From assembly GCA_017935505.1 (NCBI GenBank), contig JAGBHM010000033.1, forward strand, positions 1 to 64,000: a DNA stretch of 64,000 nucleotides. Reading direction: 5' to 3'. Both the position numbers and the translations under genes were made by a program. This stretch comes from Bacteroidales bacterium. Lineage in GTDB: Bacteria; Bacteroidota; Bacteroidia; Bacteroidales; UBA932. The notes beneath the pieces were generated by a model. That model made no database searches. It saw only the letters and a list, made by a program, of their open reading frames with translations, and was not told where the DNA came from. This document shows, one piece after another, positions 36,863 to 46,230 of this stretch (positions are counted from its first letter, which is position 1; each line of letters opens with the position of its first letter).

Positions 36863-39481
36863 ATGAAAAAGATTACAATGCTATTGTTGCTTATTCTTGC
36901 TGGCTTTACTTCATGGGCCCAGCCTCTTCAGAATGAGTATAAATATGATTTGGACTATTTTATACCGGATGTCTTTGCGAGCAAGGAGGCTCCGGATGTG
37001 GCTATTGAAAAGAGCTTCAACAGCAATATTCCGCAACCGAAAGATATTCTGGGTTTTGAAATAGGAGAGAGGTTTGTAGAGTGGGGTGATGTACTTAAAT
37101 ATATGTATGCACTTGATGCTGCATCCGACAGGGTTTCCATAGTTGAGTATGGAAAAACCTATCAGCATCGCAGATTTATTCAAGTTATCATAACCTCTGA
37201 GGCCAACCAGAAAAAATTGGGACAGCTCAGGGAGGAGCACCTTAAGCTCACAGATGTTTCCCAGTCCGGAGACCTGGATATTTCAGAAATGCCGGTATTT
37301 GTCTGCCAGACCAATTCAATTCATGGAAATGAGACATCAGGAGTGAATTCATCGCTTGTAACTGCCTATTTCTATGCCGCATCCACAGACAAGGAGGTTG
37401 AAAAGCTTCTCGAGAATACAGTCCTGATTATTGTGCCAGGCCTTAATCCCGATGGCATAAACAGGTGTGCCACCTGGATAAATACAACATACAGCTATGT
37501 TCCGGTATCTGATTTGCGCACACGTGAATTTTCGGAACCATGGCCGAGCAGCCGTACAAACCATTATTGGGCAGACAGCAACCGCGATTGGCTCATGTGC
37601 CAGCATCCGGAAGGTCAGAATGCGGTGCAGATGTATCTCGACTGGATGCCGAATGTGCTGAGCGACCATCATGAGATGAGTGGTGACATCAAAGGTTTCT
37701 ACTTCAGTCCGGGCCATCCATTGCGTACACATCCGCTTGTGCCGCAGCAGAACCAGGATTTCACTTATGAAATTACACAATATACCGCTGCTGCATTGGA
37801 TAATATCGGATCACACTACTTCTCAAAGGAGGGCTATGACGACTTCTATCTTGGCAAAGGTGCTGCTTATGGTGATGTGCAGGGCTCTGTGGGAATATTG
37901 TATGAGCAGGTTGCCCCACGCGGTCATATGAGACCGATTCCATCGGGAACATTGTCGTTCCCATACTCTATAAGGAATCAGGCATATGCCTCAATTATGA
38001 CAGTATATGGTGCTTATAAAATAAAAGACAGATTGCTTGAGTATCAGCGTGATTTTTATAAAAACACCAAAAATGCCGCAGCCAAGGATCCTGTGAAGGG
38101 ATATGTTTTCAATACAAGGGGCCGCAAAGCTATCGAGTACCATTTCCTCAAGAATATGCTGCACCATCAGATAGAGGTATATAAATTGAAACAGAATACC
38201 ACACAGGGTGGAAAGAGATTCAATGCCGAGGATTCCTATGTCATTCCTCTCAACCAGAAATTCTATGCTAAAATCAAGGGTATCTGGGAGAATATGACAG
38301 AGTTCTCAGACAGCCTCTTCTATGATATTTCAACATGGACATTCCCTCATGCTTTCAATTTGGAATATTCTCAGACATCCACTGTTGCAGGTTTGTTGGG
38401 TGACAAGGTTGAAAATATTGAATTCCCTGAAGGCAAGATTATTGGAGGAAAGGCTACATATGCTTATGTGTTTGAAAATACAGAACTCTATTCGCATAAT
38501 CTGATATCAGATTTGCTGAAAAAAGGTGTTTTTGTGAGAATTGCAAAGAAACCGTTCCACTACACAGATAATGGCGAGGTCAAGGAGTTTGGTTATGGAA
38601 CAGCTGTTGTGCTGTTGCAGAACCAGCCGTTGGACATTGATCAGATGCATGCCCTTGTTGAGGAGTCTGCACGCAGAAATGGCGTTGAGGTCTACTCATT
38701 CAATACCGGTCTGATGGATGATTTCGACTTTGGAACCTCTGCAAATAAAGGTCTGAAGATGCCTAAGGTTGCACTTTTGACCGGAAGCGGAATGGGAGTC
38801 CCAGAAAGTGGAGAGATTTGGTTTATGCTCGACAGACGTTTTGGAATTCCACCGGTTCTTATCGATTTCAATACTCTGCACAAAGCAAACTTGAGCAAAT
38901 ACAATGTTATAATAATTGCAAACGGATCGCCATCTGTGCCGATATCATCTTCTGCATACTCTATGCTGAAAGATTGGGTGAAGAGAGGTGGCGTGCTGAT
39001 TGCCACAGGGGGAGCATATTCACTCACCAACTCTACAGGAATTACAGATTTCAAGAAACTTCCATCTTTGAAGCTTGAGAAGAGCGGCGATGAGCCTCCT
39101 TTCAAACCATACCATACAGGAGAGAATTCGGCCCTGAATAATGTGGAGGGTGTGATACTCAACTGCGTATTGGATACTACATCACCTTTGGGATATGGTT
39201 ACAAAAATTCAGATGTGGCTCTGCTGAAGAAGGGCAACACTGCGTTTGATATCTCAAAGATGAAGGCAAGTGTTCCTATGTACTACTCCGAGGAGCCATA
39301 TCTGTCGGGATGTATGTCTGAGAAGAACAAGAAGAGGTTTGCACATACACCAGCCTGCCTTGTCTCTGAATTCGGCAATGGAAAGGTAATTTATTTCTCA
39401 GATGATCTCAATTTCCGCTCTTACTGGTTTGGTGCGACAAAAATCTTTATGAATGCAGTATTCTTTGGACAATTGTATTGA
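36863..39481 (+). CDS. Exported M14 zinc carboxypeptidase with C-terminal amidotransferase-like domain
   Basis: This 872-residue secreted metallopeptidase (signal peptide to about SWA, residue 19) has a Peptidase_M14 domain. The zinc ligands H154 and E157 are in SIHGNET, with the third His in SDHHE (269/270). NPDGINR and DSNRDW match the substrate-carboxylate binding region, and the general base is E348 in ILYEQ. Residues about 640-780 resemble a class I glutamine-amidotransferase-like fold (KVALLTGSGMG, WVKRGGVLIATGG) without an obvious catalytic Cys. This combination occurs in large Bacteroidota M14 proteins. It lies 27 nt before the Ntn hydrolase gene and after pairs B and C, supporting peptide use. 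Confidence 0.88.
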   Translation: MKKITMLLLLILAGFTSWAQPLQNEYKYDLDYFIPDVFASKEAPDVAIEKSFNSNIPQPKDILGFEIGERFVEWGDVLKYMYALDAASDRVSIVEYGKTYQHRRFIQVIITSEANQKKLGQLREEHLKLTDVSQSGDLDISEMPVFVCQTNSIHGNETSGVNSSLVTAYFYAASTDKEVEKLLENTVLIIVPGLNPDGINRCATWINTTYSYVPVSDLRTREFSEPWPSSRTNHYWADSNRDWLMCQHPEGQNAVQMYLDWMPNVLSDHHEMSGDIKGFYFSPGHPLRTHPLVPQQNQDFTYEITQYTAAALDNIGSHYFSKEGYDDFYLGKGAAYGDVQGSVGILYEQVAPRGHMRPIPSGTLSFPYSIRNQAYASIMTVYGAYKIKDRLLEYQRDFYKNTKNAAAKDPVKGYVFNTRGRKAIEYHFLKNMLHHQIEVYKLKQNTTQGGKRFNAEDSYVIPLNQKFYAKIKGIWENMTEFSDSLFYDISTWTFPHAFNLEYSQTSTVAGLLGDKVENIEFPEGKIIGGKATYAYVFENTELYSHNLISDLLKKGVFVRIAKKPFHYTDNGEVKEFGYGTAVVLLQNQPLDIDQMHALVEESARRNGVEVYSFNTGLMDDFDFGTSANKGLKMPKVALLTGSGMGVPESGEIWFMLDRRFGIPPVLIDFNTLHKANLSKYNVIIIANGSPSVPISSSAYSMLKDWVKRGGVLIATGGAYSLTNSTGITDFKKLPSLKLEKSGDEPPFKPYHTGENSALNNVEGVILNCVLDTTSPLGYGYKNSDVALLKKGNTAFDISKMKASVPMYYSEEPYLSGCMSEKNKKRFAHTPACLVSEFGNGKVIYFSDDLNFRSYWFGATKIFMNAVFFGQLY

Positions 39482-39508
39482 TTTTACAAACTATAAATTA
39501 TAAGTAGT

Positions 39509-40729
39509 ATGAAAAAAACCTTACTTTTATTCTCTTTATTGTCTGTATTGTTCACAGCTGATATTTTAGCTTGTACTTCAGCAATATTCTCAGGAAAAGC
39601 AACTCCCGACGGACGTCCGATGATGTGGAAACATCGTGATAACCCGGCTGACAATGTATGTGTTGAGTATATCAAGGGTGACAAATACAATTTTATTGCG
39701 CTGATGAATTCTGGCCGCAAATCGAAATCTGCATGGGGCGGAACAAATGATGCAGGTTTCTCTATCATGAATACCGCATCATATAACCTCAATTATGATA
39801 TAAAGAGTGAGAATAAATTCCCTAATGGAGAGAATGTAATGTATAGAGCCCTCTCTACATGTGCCACTCTTGAGGATTTTGAAAAAATGCTTGAAAACGA
39901 GTATAAAATGACTGGCAACGAGTCTAACTTTGGTGTTATTGATGCTAATGGTGGCGCTGCATATTATGAGGTAGGTATCGCCGGCTGGACAAAAGTTGAC
40001 GTAAATGATCCAAAAATTGCTCCTCAAGGACTTCTTGTTTATGCAAACCACTCATATACAGGTAAACTCGACGATGGTGCAGGTTATGTACGCTACACTA
40101 CAGCAGATCATATCATCAAAAGTCATCTCGGCCGTGCAGGTGAATTCACTCCTCAATGGATTTTCCAGAACCTTACACGTTCATTCTATCACTCATTGCT
40201 TGATATAGATCTTGTAAAAGATATCGATATTACAGAGCGTGGCAGCGGTTGGTTCATAGCACAGGATTTCATTCCACGCATCAACTCAACTTCTGCAATT
40301 GTAATTACAGGTGTGAAGAAAAATGAGGATCCTGCAAACTCAATTATGTGGACTGTATTGGGATATCCTCCGGTATCTGTAGCTGTGCCTATGTTCATGA
40401 AAGCCGGTGCAGACCAGCCTGCATGGATGGTTCCAGACCCTCAGACCAAGAATGCTAAAATGTGTGATATGGCTCTTGAGTTGAAGAAAGAGATATTCTC
40501 AGTTAAACGTGGCAATGGCGAGTACTACATGAACTTCAGAAAGATCCATAATGCCAATGGTACAGGTTACATGCAGCAGTTGAGACCGTTGGAGAACAAA
40601 ATTTTTGACAAATCAGAAAAATTCATAGATGCAAACCGCGATAAGAAATTCAACAAGGCAGCATATGATGAGTTCTACAATGATTTGTATAATGAAATAG
40701 AATCTGTGTACAATAGTCTCATAGATTAG
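39509..40729 (+). CDS. Ntn hydrolase of the acyltransferase/C45 type
   Basis: The first 21 residues form a signal peptide; cleavage after ILA would expose C22 of CTSAIFSGKATPDG as the N-terminal nucleophile. The following WKHRDN and WGGTNDAGFSIMN segments fit the AAT/C45 and linear amide C-N hydrolase superfamily (406 residues). Family members hydrolyse or transfer acyl groups on amides, including dipeptides and beta-lactam-like compounds. A C69 dipeptidase is the main alternative. It follows the carboxypeptidase in the same operon, suggesting the two finish peptide breakdown in the periplasm. Confidence 0.78.
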   Translation: MKKTLLLFSLLSVLFTADILACTSAIFSGKATPDGRPMMWKHRDNPADNVCVEYIKGDKYNFIALMNSGRKSKSAWGGTNDAGFSIMNTASYNLNYDIKSENKFPNGENVMYRALSTCATLEDFEKMLENEYKMTGNESNFGVIDANGGAAYYEVGIAGWTKVDVNDPKIAPQGLLVYANHSYTGKLDDGAGYVRYTTADHIIKSHLGRAGEFTPQWIFQNLTRSFYHSLLDIDLVKDIDITERGSGWFIAQDFIPRINSTSAIVITGVKKNEDPANSIMWTVLGYPPVSVAVPMFMKAGADQPAWMVPDPQTKNAKMCDMALELKKEIFSVKRGNGEYYMNFRKIHNANGTGYMQQLRPLENKIFDKSEKFIDANRDKKFNKAAYDEFYNDLYNEIESVYNSLID

Positions 40730-40751
40730 TTAATGAATTAGGTATTTTGCA

Positions 40752-40785
40752 AAAGAGCCGGCAACCATCCAGTTGCCGGCTCTTT
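40752..40785. terminator. Shared terminator between Ntn hydrolase and clpB
   Basis: A 14-bp perfect stem (40752-40765 / 40772-40785) with a 6-nt loop sits between convergent genes. On the plus strand tttgcttt follows; on the minus strand the arm continues into ttttgc, so it can serve both. Confidence 0.85.
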
Positions 40786-40793
40786 GCTTTAAT

Positions 40794-42950
40794 CTATCCG
40801 AGATTTTTGAATATTAATTTCTCTTCTGCACAATCTATCTCTATGTGTCCGTCTTTTGCAATTTCTCCACCTATTATTTTGGTGGCAAGTTCATTTATGA
40901 GCTCCTTTTGCAATAGCCGTTTTATAGGTCTTGCACCGTAGGCGATATCATATCCTTTTGAACTCAAATACTCCATGGCGGCAGGGGTGAACTCCAGTTC
41001 TATGCCCTTTTCACGCAGTAGTGATGCAATTTGGTTAATCTGCAGCTGGAGAATTCCCAAAATATCCTCTTTGTTGAGAGGTTCAAACATTATCACCTCA
41101 TCAATCCTGTTGAGAAATTCGGGCCTTACGCTGCGCCTTAACACATCAAGTACATTGTTTTTACACTCTGCCAGCAATTCATCCTTCTCATTCTCCGACT
41201 GGTCTGAGTGGAGTCTGCTCATGTATTGCTGGATGATCTCGCTTCCGGCATTGCTGGTCATGATGAGTATTGTATTCTTGAAGTTGACAGTGCGTCCCTT
41301 TCCGTCGGTAAGACGTCCGTCATCCAATACCTGCAATAATATATTGAATACATCCGGATGGGCCTTTTCTATTTCATCGAACAATACAACTGAATAGGGT
41401 TTGCGCCTTACAGCCTCTGTGAGCTGTCCGCCCTCATCATATCCAACATATCCCGGAGGCGCACCTACAAGACGTGTCACTGCAAAACTCTCCTGATATT
41501 CACTCATATCAATACGGGTCATCAGGTTCTCATCGTTAAACAGGAACTCTGCAAGAGCTTTGGCAAGTTCTGTCTTGCCAACACCTGTAGTACCGAGGAA
41601 CAGGAACGAGCCCAGAGGTCGCTTCTCATTCTGCAATCCTGCACGTGAGCGTCTTACAGCATCAGAGACAGCCTTGATGGCCTCATCTTGTCCTATAATC
41701 CTTTTGTGCAGCTCATTTTCGAGGTTGAGCAGCTTCTCCTTTTCGCTCTGGAGCATTCTCTTTACTGGAATGCCGGTCCATTTTGAAACAACCTCGGCAA
41801 TATCCTCAGGATTCACCTCTTCATTGATCAGAGGATTTGGATTTGCATTCTTTTTGGCAGTAAGTTCTTCTATCTCATTCTGTAGGGCCGAGATTTTTCC
41901 GTAACGGATCTCTGCAACTTTGCCATAGTCTCCGGCACGTTCAGCATTATCGGCCTCAATTTTATAACTTTCAACCTTAAGGCGTTTCTCCTGTATTGAA
42001 TCGAGCAGAGACTTCTCTTCCTTCCACTGCTTGTCGTACACCTTCTTCTCCTCCCTGAGGGCCTCCAACTGGGCTACAATGTCGTTCAGCTTTGGTGATT
42101 TTCCCTCTCTTTTGATGGCCTCCCTCTCAATCTCCAGCTGTTTGATCCTGCGGTTGAGTTCATCTATCTTCTCCGGTACAGAATTCATCTCAAGTCTGAG
42201 CTTTGATGCTGCCTCATCAATCAAATCAATGGCTTTGTCGGGCAGAAATCTGTTTGTAATATATCTGTTCGACAAATCTACAGCAGCAATGATGGCATCA
42301 TCCTCAATCTTTACCTTATGGTGGTTCTCATACCTCTCCTTCAATCCCCTCAAAATGGATATGCTTTCGGCAGGGGATGGCTCATCAACCATCACCATCT
42401 GGAAACGGCGCTCCAGGGCCTTGTCCTGCTCAAAATATTTCTGATACTCATCCAAGGTGGTGGCACCTACAGTTCTGAGTTCACCTCTGGCCAGAGCCGG
42501 CTTCAGAATATTGGCCGCATCCATTGCACCACTGCTCTTTCCGGCTCCTACCAATGTGTGTATCTCATCGATATAGAGAATTATCTCGCCATTGCTCTCA
42601 ATAACCTCTTTTACAACTCCTTTGAGACGCTCCTCAAACTCTCCCTGGTATTTTGCACCAGCAATGAGTGCTCCCATATCCAATGAATATATCTGCTTGT
42701 TTTTCAGATTCTCAGCAACATCTCCATGGATAATGCGCTGTGCAAGTCCCTCTGCAATGGCAGTTTTTCCAACGCCGGGCTCTCCAACCAGAATAGGGTT
42801 GTTTTTTGTCCTTCGGCTCAAAATCTGCAGCACTCTCCTGATCTCTTCGTCACGGCCGATAACAGGATCCAGCTTCCCGCTCCTGGCTCTCTCATTCAAA
42901 TTGATTGCATAATTTTTCAATGCACTTGATCCGTTCTGATTGTTATTCAT
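40794..42950 (-). CDS. clpB: ClpB-type disaggregase lacking the N-terminal domain
   Basis: This Hsp100 AAA+ disaggregase, 718 residues instead of about 860, works with DnaK. It begins directly at the linker before NBD1 ([20 protein letters not shown]). NBD1 has GEPGVGKT (56-63) and [10 protein letters not shown] ClpB-type coiled-coil middle domain (about 255-370) follows. NBD2 has GTTGVGKT (453-460) and [10 protein letters not shown]. The Clp_N repeat domain is missing and no coding remnant of it lies upstream. A strong Shine-Dalgarno sequence 6 nt before the ATG shows that this start is real. The form resembles the short ClpB that E. coli makes from an internal start. Confidence 0.93.
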   Translation of the reverse strand: MNNNQNGSSALKNYAINLNERARSGKLDPVIGRDEEIRRVLQILSRRTKNNPILVGEPGVGKTAIAEGLAQRIIHGDVAENLKNKQIYSLDMGALIAGAKYQGEFEERLKGVVKEVIESNGEIILYIDEIHTLVGAGKSSGAMDAANILKPALARGELRTVGATTLDEYQKYFEQDKALERRFQMVMVDEPSPAESISILRGLKERYENHHKVKIEDDAIIAAVDLSNRYITNRFLPDKAIDLIDEAASKLRLEMNSVPEKIDELNRRIKQLEIEREAIKREGKSPKLNDIVAQLEALREEKKVYDKQWKEEKSLLDSIQEKRLKVESYKIEADNAERAGDYGKVAEIRYGKISALQNEIEELTAKKNANPNPLINEEVNPEDIAEVVSKWTGIPVKRMLQSEKEKLLNLENELHKRIIGQDEAIKAVSDAVRRSRAGLQNEKRPLGSFLFLGTTGVGKTELAKALAEFLFNDENLMTRIDMSEYQESFAVTRLVGAPPGYVGYDEGGQLTEAVRRKPYSVVLFDEIEKAHPDVFNILLQVLDDGRLTDGKGRTVNFKNTILIMTSNAGSEIIQQYMSRLHSDQSENEKDELLAECKNNVLDVLRRSVRPEFLNRIDEVIMFEPLNKEDILGILQLQINQIASLLREKGIELEFTPAAMEYLSSKGYDIAYGARPIKRLLQKELINELATKIIGGEIAKDGHIEIDCAEEKLIFKNLG

Positions 42951-42954
42951 AATC

Positions 42955-42963
42955 TACCTCCTG
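42955..42963 (-). promoter_or_regulatory. Strong Shine-Dalgarno sequence of clpB
   Basis: On the minus strand caggaggta precedes the ATG, with AGGAGG ending 6 nt before it. Such sites are rare in this genome and it fixes the start of the short ClpB. Confidence 0.8.
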
Positions 42964-43020
42964 TTTATAACAACATTTATCGGGGTGAAGGGGTTCAAAA
43001 TAGTTGCCAATTGAAAATAT

Positions 43021-43035
43021 CTGCCAAATTGGCAG
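43021..43035. promoter_or_regulatory. Candidate operator upstream of the C1B peptidase genes
   Basis: ctgccaa-a-ttggcag is a 15-bp palindrome with perfect 7-bp arms, 21 nt upstream of the -33 box at 43057. A half-matching ttgccaattg lies just before it (43004-43013). No regulator gene is adjacent, so the protein that would bind is unknown. Confidence 0.45.
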
Positions 43036-43056
43036 AGCTAAAAGCATATAAAATGG

Positions 43057-43086
43057 TTGTTTTTTATTATGAAAATATTATCTTTG
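43057..43086 (+). promoter_or_regulatory. Promoter of the C1B peptidase pair
   Basis: TTG (43057-43059), a 19-nt spacer and TATCTTTG (43079-43086) match the consensus. The leader to 43141 is about 50 nt. Confidence 0.8.
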
Positions 43087-43140
43087 TCAGATGCAATATT
43101 TATCGGTTTGTGAAGATTAATTATATAAAAACAGAATATT

Positions 43141-44358
43141 ATGACTTTAAGAAACACAATTTCAACATTGTTGCTTGTTGCAGTGGCAATTACCTCTGCA
43201 GATGCACAGAAAAAAGGAAAGAAGGAGGCTGCTGAAGCTCCAAAAGGTTATGAGTTTACAGTAGTTAAGGAAAACTACATCACTCCTGTGAAAAATCAGG
43301 CAAATTCAGGTACATGCTGGTCATATTCAACTATTTCATTCCTTGAGAGTGAGGCTATTAAGAATGGTGCTCCAAAAGATATCGACCTTGCAGATATGTA
43401 TCCGGTTTATATGAGCTATTCAGATAAGGCAGTCAAATATGTGCGTCTGGACGGATATCTCAACTATGCACAGGGCGGATCTTTTGAGGATGTACTCTAC
43501 ACTTTGAAACATTATGGAATGTTGCCACAGGCAGAATTGGAAGGCCTTAACTATGGAACAGACAAAAATGCGCATGGCGAGCTTTCTTCAGTTTTGAAAG
43601 CTTATGTAGGCGCTGTTGTCAAAAACCCTAACAAAACCCTTTCAACAGCTTGGCATAGAGGTCTTACCGGTATTCTCGACGCTTACCTTGGTGAGGTTCC
43701 TGAGAAATTTGTTGTAGACGGCAAAGAGTATACTCCTCAATCATATGCAAAAGAGTATTTGAAACTTAATGCTGATGATTATGTATCAATCACTTCATTC
43801 ACACATGAGCCATTCTATTCACAATTTGCAATTGAGGTTCCTGATAACTGGCGCTGGGGTCTTTCATACAATGTTCCTCTCGATGAGATGATGGAGATTT
43901 TTGATTCTGCAATTGAGAACGGTTACACTATTGCATGGGGTTCTGATGTCAGCGAGAAAGGTTTTACCCGCAACGGTATTGCTGTAGCTCCGGATGTAGA
44001 GGCTACACAGAAAGCAGGATCTGACGAGGAGAGATGGATCGGCAAATCAAAAGATGAGAAAGATGCTATCCTTTACAATCTTAATGCTCCTGGTAAAGAG
44101 TTGAATGTAACTCAGGAGATGAGACAGGAGGGTTATGACAACAAAACCACTACTGATGACCACGGTATGCATATTTATGGTATAGCAAAAGATCAGAACG
44201 GTACCAAATACTATATGGTTAAGAACTCTTGGGGCGAGTCTGGAAAATACAAAGGATATTGGTATGCTTCAGAGCCTTTCGTAAGATGGAAAACCATGAA
44301 CATTGTTGTAAACAAAAAAGCCATTCCTCAGCATATCCGCGAGAAATTGGGTTTGTAA
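43141..44358 (+). CDS. Exported C1B cysteine peptidase (bleomycin hydrolase/aminopeptidase C type), first copy
   Basis: This papain-clan aminopeptidase is 405 residues. A signal peptide ends near SADA (22), so unlike the cytosolic PepC family it should act in the periplasm. The catalytic set is complete: oxyanion Q53 (VKNQ), C59 (GTCWSYS), H344 (DHGMHIYGIA) and N362 (VKNSWGE). The spacing between Cys and His is wide, typical of C1B. It lies 32 nt before a paralogue in the same orientation. A lysine-rich segment follows the signal peptide. Confidence 0.92.
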   Translation: MTLRNTISTLLLVAVAITSADAQKKGKKEAAEAPKGYEFTVVKENYITPVKNQANSGTCWSYSTISFLESEAIKNGAPKDIDLADMYPVYMSYSDKAVKYVRLDGYLNYAQGGSFEDVLYTLKHYGMLPQAELEGLNYGTDKNAHGELSSVLKAYVGAVVKNPNKTLSTAWHRGLTGILDAYLGEVPEKFVVDGKEYTPQSYAKEYLKLNADDYVSITSFTHEPFYSQFAIEVPDNWRWGLSYNVPLDEMMEIFDSAIENGYTIAWGSDVSEKGFTRNGIAVAPDVEATQKAGSDEERWIGKSKDEKDAILYNLNAPGKELNVTQEMRQEGYDNKTTTDDHGMHIYGIAKDQNGTKYYMVKNSWGESGKYKGYWYASEPFVRWKTMNIVVNKKAIPQHIREKLGL

Positions 44359-44390
44359 TCCATAATTCATAATTCATAATTGATTAAACT

Positions 44391-45497
44391 ATGAAGAAAA
44401 TCTTTTTACTTACAGTAGCCTTCGTATCACTGGTTACAGTATTGTCTGCCCAGTATAAATACGAATTTACAGTTGTAAAGGAGAATCCTGCTACAGCTGT
44501 GAAGAATCAGGCCCGCACCGGTACCTGCTGGTGTTTTGCAACAATCTCCTTCCTTGAGTCTGAGTTGCTCAGAATGGGTAAGGGTGAGCATGATTTGTCG
44601 GAGATGTATATTGTAAGACATAATTATAATAGAAGAATTGCCGACAACTATCTCCGCAGAGGTAAAGGCAATGTGAATCCAGGAAGCCTTTCTCACATGT
44701 GTACATATGCTGTGAAACATTTTGGACTTATTCCTGAAGAGGCATATCCAGGCATCAATTATGATTCTCCAACACACAACCATACCGAGCTTTCAAATTA
44801 TGTGAAGCTGCTCTCGGCAGAGGCTGTGAAGAATAAAAAAAGAATTCCTGCAGAGCTTCAGGAGGGATTGTTTGATGCATTTTTGGGTAAAGTTCCTGAG
44901 ACTTTTGTATATCAGGGCAAAGAGTACACCCCTCAAAGTTTTGCAGCAAGCCTTGGTCTGAATATGGATGATTATGTGGAGATTACAAGCTTCTCTCACC
45001 ATCCTTTCTACGAGCAGATTATTCTTGAGGTTCCGGATAACTGGGATTTCGGAAAACATTATAATGTGCCGCTTGATGATATGATGGCCATTATTGACAA
45101 TGCAATTGAGAAGGGTTACACTGTTGCATGGGATGGCGATATCAGCGAGCCTTCTTATGACTTCAATAAAAACAGCATTGCACTCAACTGCAAGGATACT
45201 ATCAAGAACCGTGAACTTAAAAACCGTGTAAAAGAGCTTCCTGTGACTCAGGAGAGCCGTCAGGCCGATTTTGAGAACTTTACAACCGTTGATGACCATC
45301 TTGAGCACATCACCGGTATTGCAAAAGATCAGGAGGGTGTAAAATATTACATCACAAAGAACTCTTGGGGCCTTGGCAGAAATGGTACTGGTTACCACAA
45401 TATGTCTGAGAATTATGTGAAGGCTAAGACTATCGGTATAATGGTTCATAAAAACTCAATACCAAAAGAGATAAGGGCAAAATTGAAAATTAAATAA
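44391..45497 (+). CDS. Exported C1B cysteine peptidase, second copy
   Basis: This is a paralogue of the preceding gene, 368 residues. It has a signal peptide ending near VLSA (20), Q40 and C46 in KNQARTGTCWCFA, the late DDHLEHITGIA histidine and TKNSWGLG asparagine. It lacks the lysine-rich segment of the first copy and is shorter in the region before the His. The two are probably one transcript, with a terminator 24 nt after this stop codon. Duplication with divergence suggests different peptide preferences. Confidence 0.92.
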   Translation: MKKIFLLTVAFVSLVTVLSAQYKYEFTVVKENPATAVKNQARTGTCWCFATISFLESELLRMGKGEHDLSEMYIVRHNYNRRIADNYLRRGKGNVNPGSLSHMCTYAVKHFGLIPEEAYPGINYDSPTHNHTELSNYVKLLSAEAVKNKKRIPAELQEGLFDAFLGKVPETFVYQGKEYTPQSFAASLGLNMDDYVEITSFSHHPFYEQIILEVPDNWDFGKHYNVPLDDMMAIIDNAIEKGYTVAWDGDISEPSYDFNKNSIALNCKDTIKNRELKNRVKELPVTQESRQADFENFTTVDDHLEHITGIAKDQEGVKYYITKNSWGLGRNGTGYHNMSENYVKAKTIGIMVHKNSIPKEIRAKLKIK

Positions 45498-45521
45498 TAA
45501 TCTACCCTTATATCATTTCGG

Positions 45522-45558
45522 GCCGGAGAGAAAATTTTTGTTTCTCTCCGGCTTTATT
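45522..45558 (+). terminator. Terminator after the C1B peptidase pair
   Basis: Arms 45522-45533 and 45541-45552 pair over 12 bp around the 7-nt loop atttttg, followed by a short T-rich tail. The loop contains the -33 box of the next gene. Confidence 0.8.
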
Positions 45559-45566
45559 TATCTTTA
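45537..45566 (+). promoter_or_regulatory. Promoter of the NYN gene
   Basis: TTTG (45537-45540), an 18-nt spacer and TATCTTTA (45559-45566, last base off consensus) fit the Bacteroides pattern. The predicted leader is only about 9-12 nt. Confidence 0.5.
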
Positions 45567-45580
45567 CAAGAAAATTGGAA

Positions 45581-46201
45581 ATGATGAATACTACATATCA
45601 GTCAATAGGTCTCTTTATAGATGGCGGTTATTATGCCAAAATCAATGATGCGCTTGAGCAAGATTTTTCAAAAAATGTAAATGTCACAGCTTTGATGGAT
45701 TTTATCCGCACAAAAGTGAGTGAAATAAGCACATCTCCAAAGATGGATTGCCATATTGTTGAGAGCCACTATTTCCGAGGCCGTTACAGAGTGAATGATG
45801 CCAGCAACAAGCATTTGCTCTTTAGCGAACGCAAGTTTGAAGATTCACTCATTGAGAATGATGTCATATTCCATTACAAGCATTTGAGGGAGATCCAGAA
45901 GGGGACCGGTGTTACTGTTGTTGAGAAGGGTGTGGATGTATGGTTTGCCCTGGAGGCATACGAATTCTCTCTTATACGCAAATTCGATTATGTTGTGCTC
46001 ATTACTGGAGATGCCGACCATGAGATGCTTATCCGTAAGCTCAAAGCTCTGAAAATAAATGTGATACTACTTACTTGGAATGCTTCTTCAAACAATACTA
46101 CATCCACCGCAAGACTGCTTAAGGAGGAGGCATGCATACATCTCGAGCTGAGCAATCTGGTGGCTAAGAACCCTTCATTGTTCGGGGAGCTCTGCATCTG
46201 A
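45581..46201 (+). CDS. NYN-domain protein, putative ribonuclease
   Basis: This PIN-like NYN (LabA/DUF88) domain protein is 206 residues. The conserved acidic residues expected to bind metal are visible in GLFIDGGYY near the N-terminus, EKGVDVWFA in the middle and VLITGDADHEML near residue 147. These proteins are thought to cleave or process RNA, but few are characterised. The start is the ATG at 45581 (or 45584); an upstream in-frame TTG is less likely. It stands alone between the peptidase pair and the convergent sigma factor gene, with its own promoter nested in the preceding terminator. Confidence 0.85.
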   Translation: MMNTTYQSIGLFIDGGYYAKINDALEQDFSKNVNVTALMDFIRTKVSEISTSPKMDCHIVESHYFRGRYRVNDASNKHLLFSERKFEDSLIENDVIFHYKHLREIQKGTGVTVVEKGVDVWFALEAYEFSLIRKFDYVVLITGDADHEMLIRKLKALKINVILLTWNASSNNTTSTARLLKEEACIHLELSNLVAKNPSLFGELCI

Positions 46202-46230
46202 AACTGATAAAGATTAGGCCGGAGCTCTTC

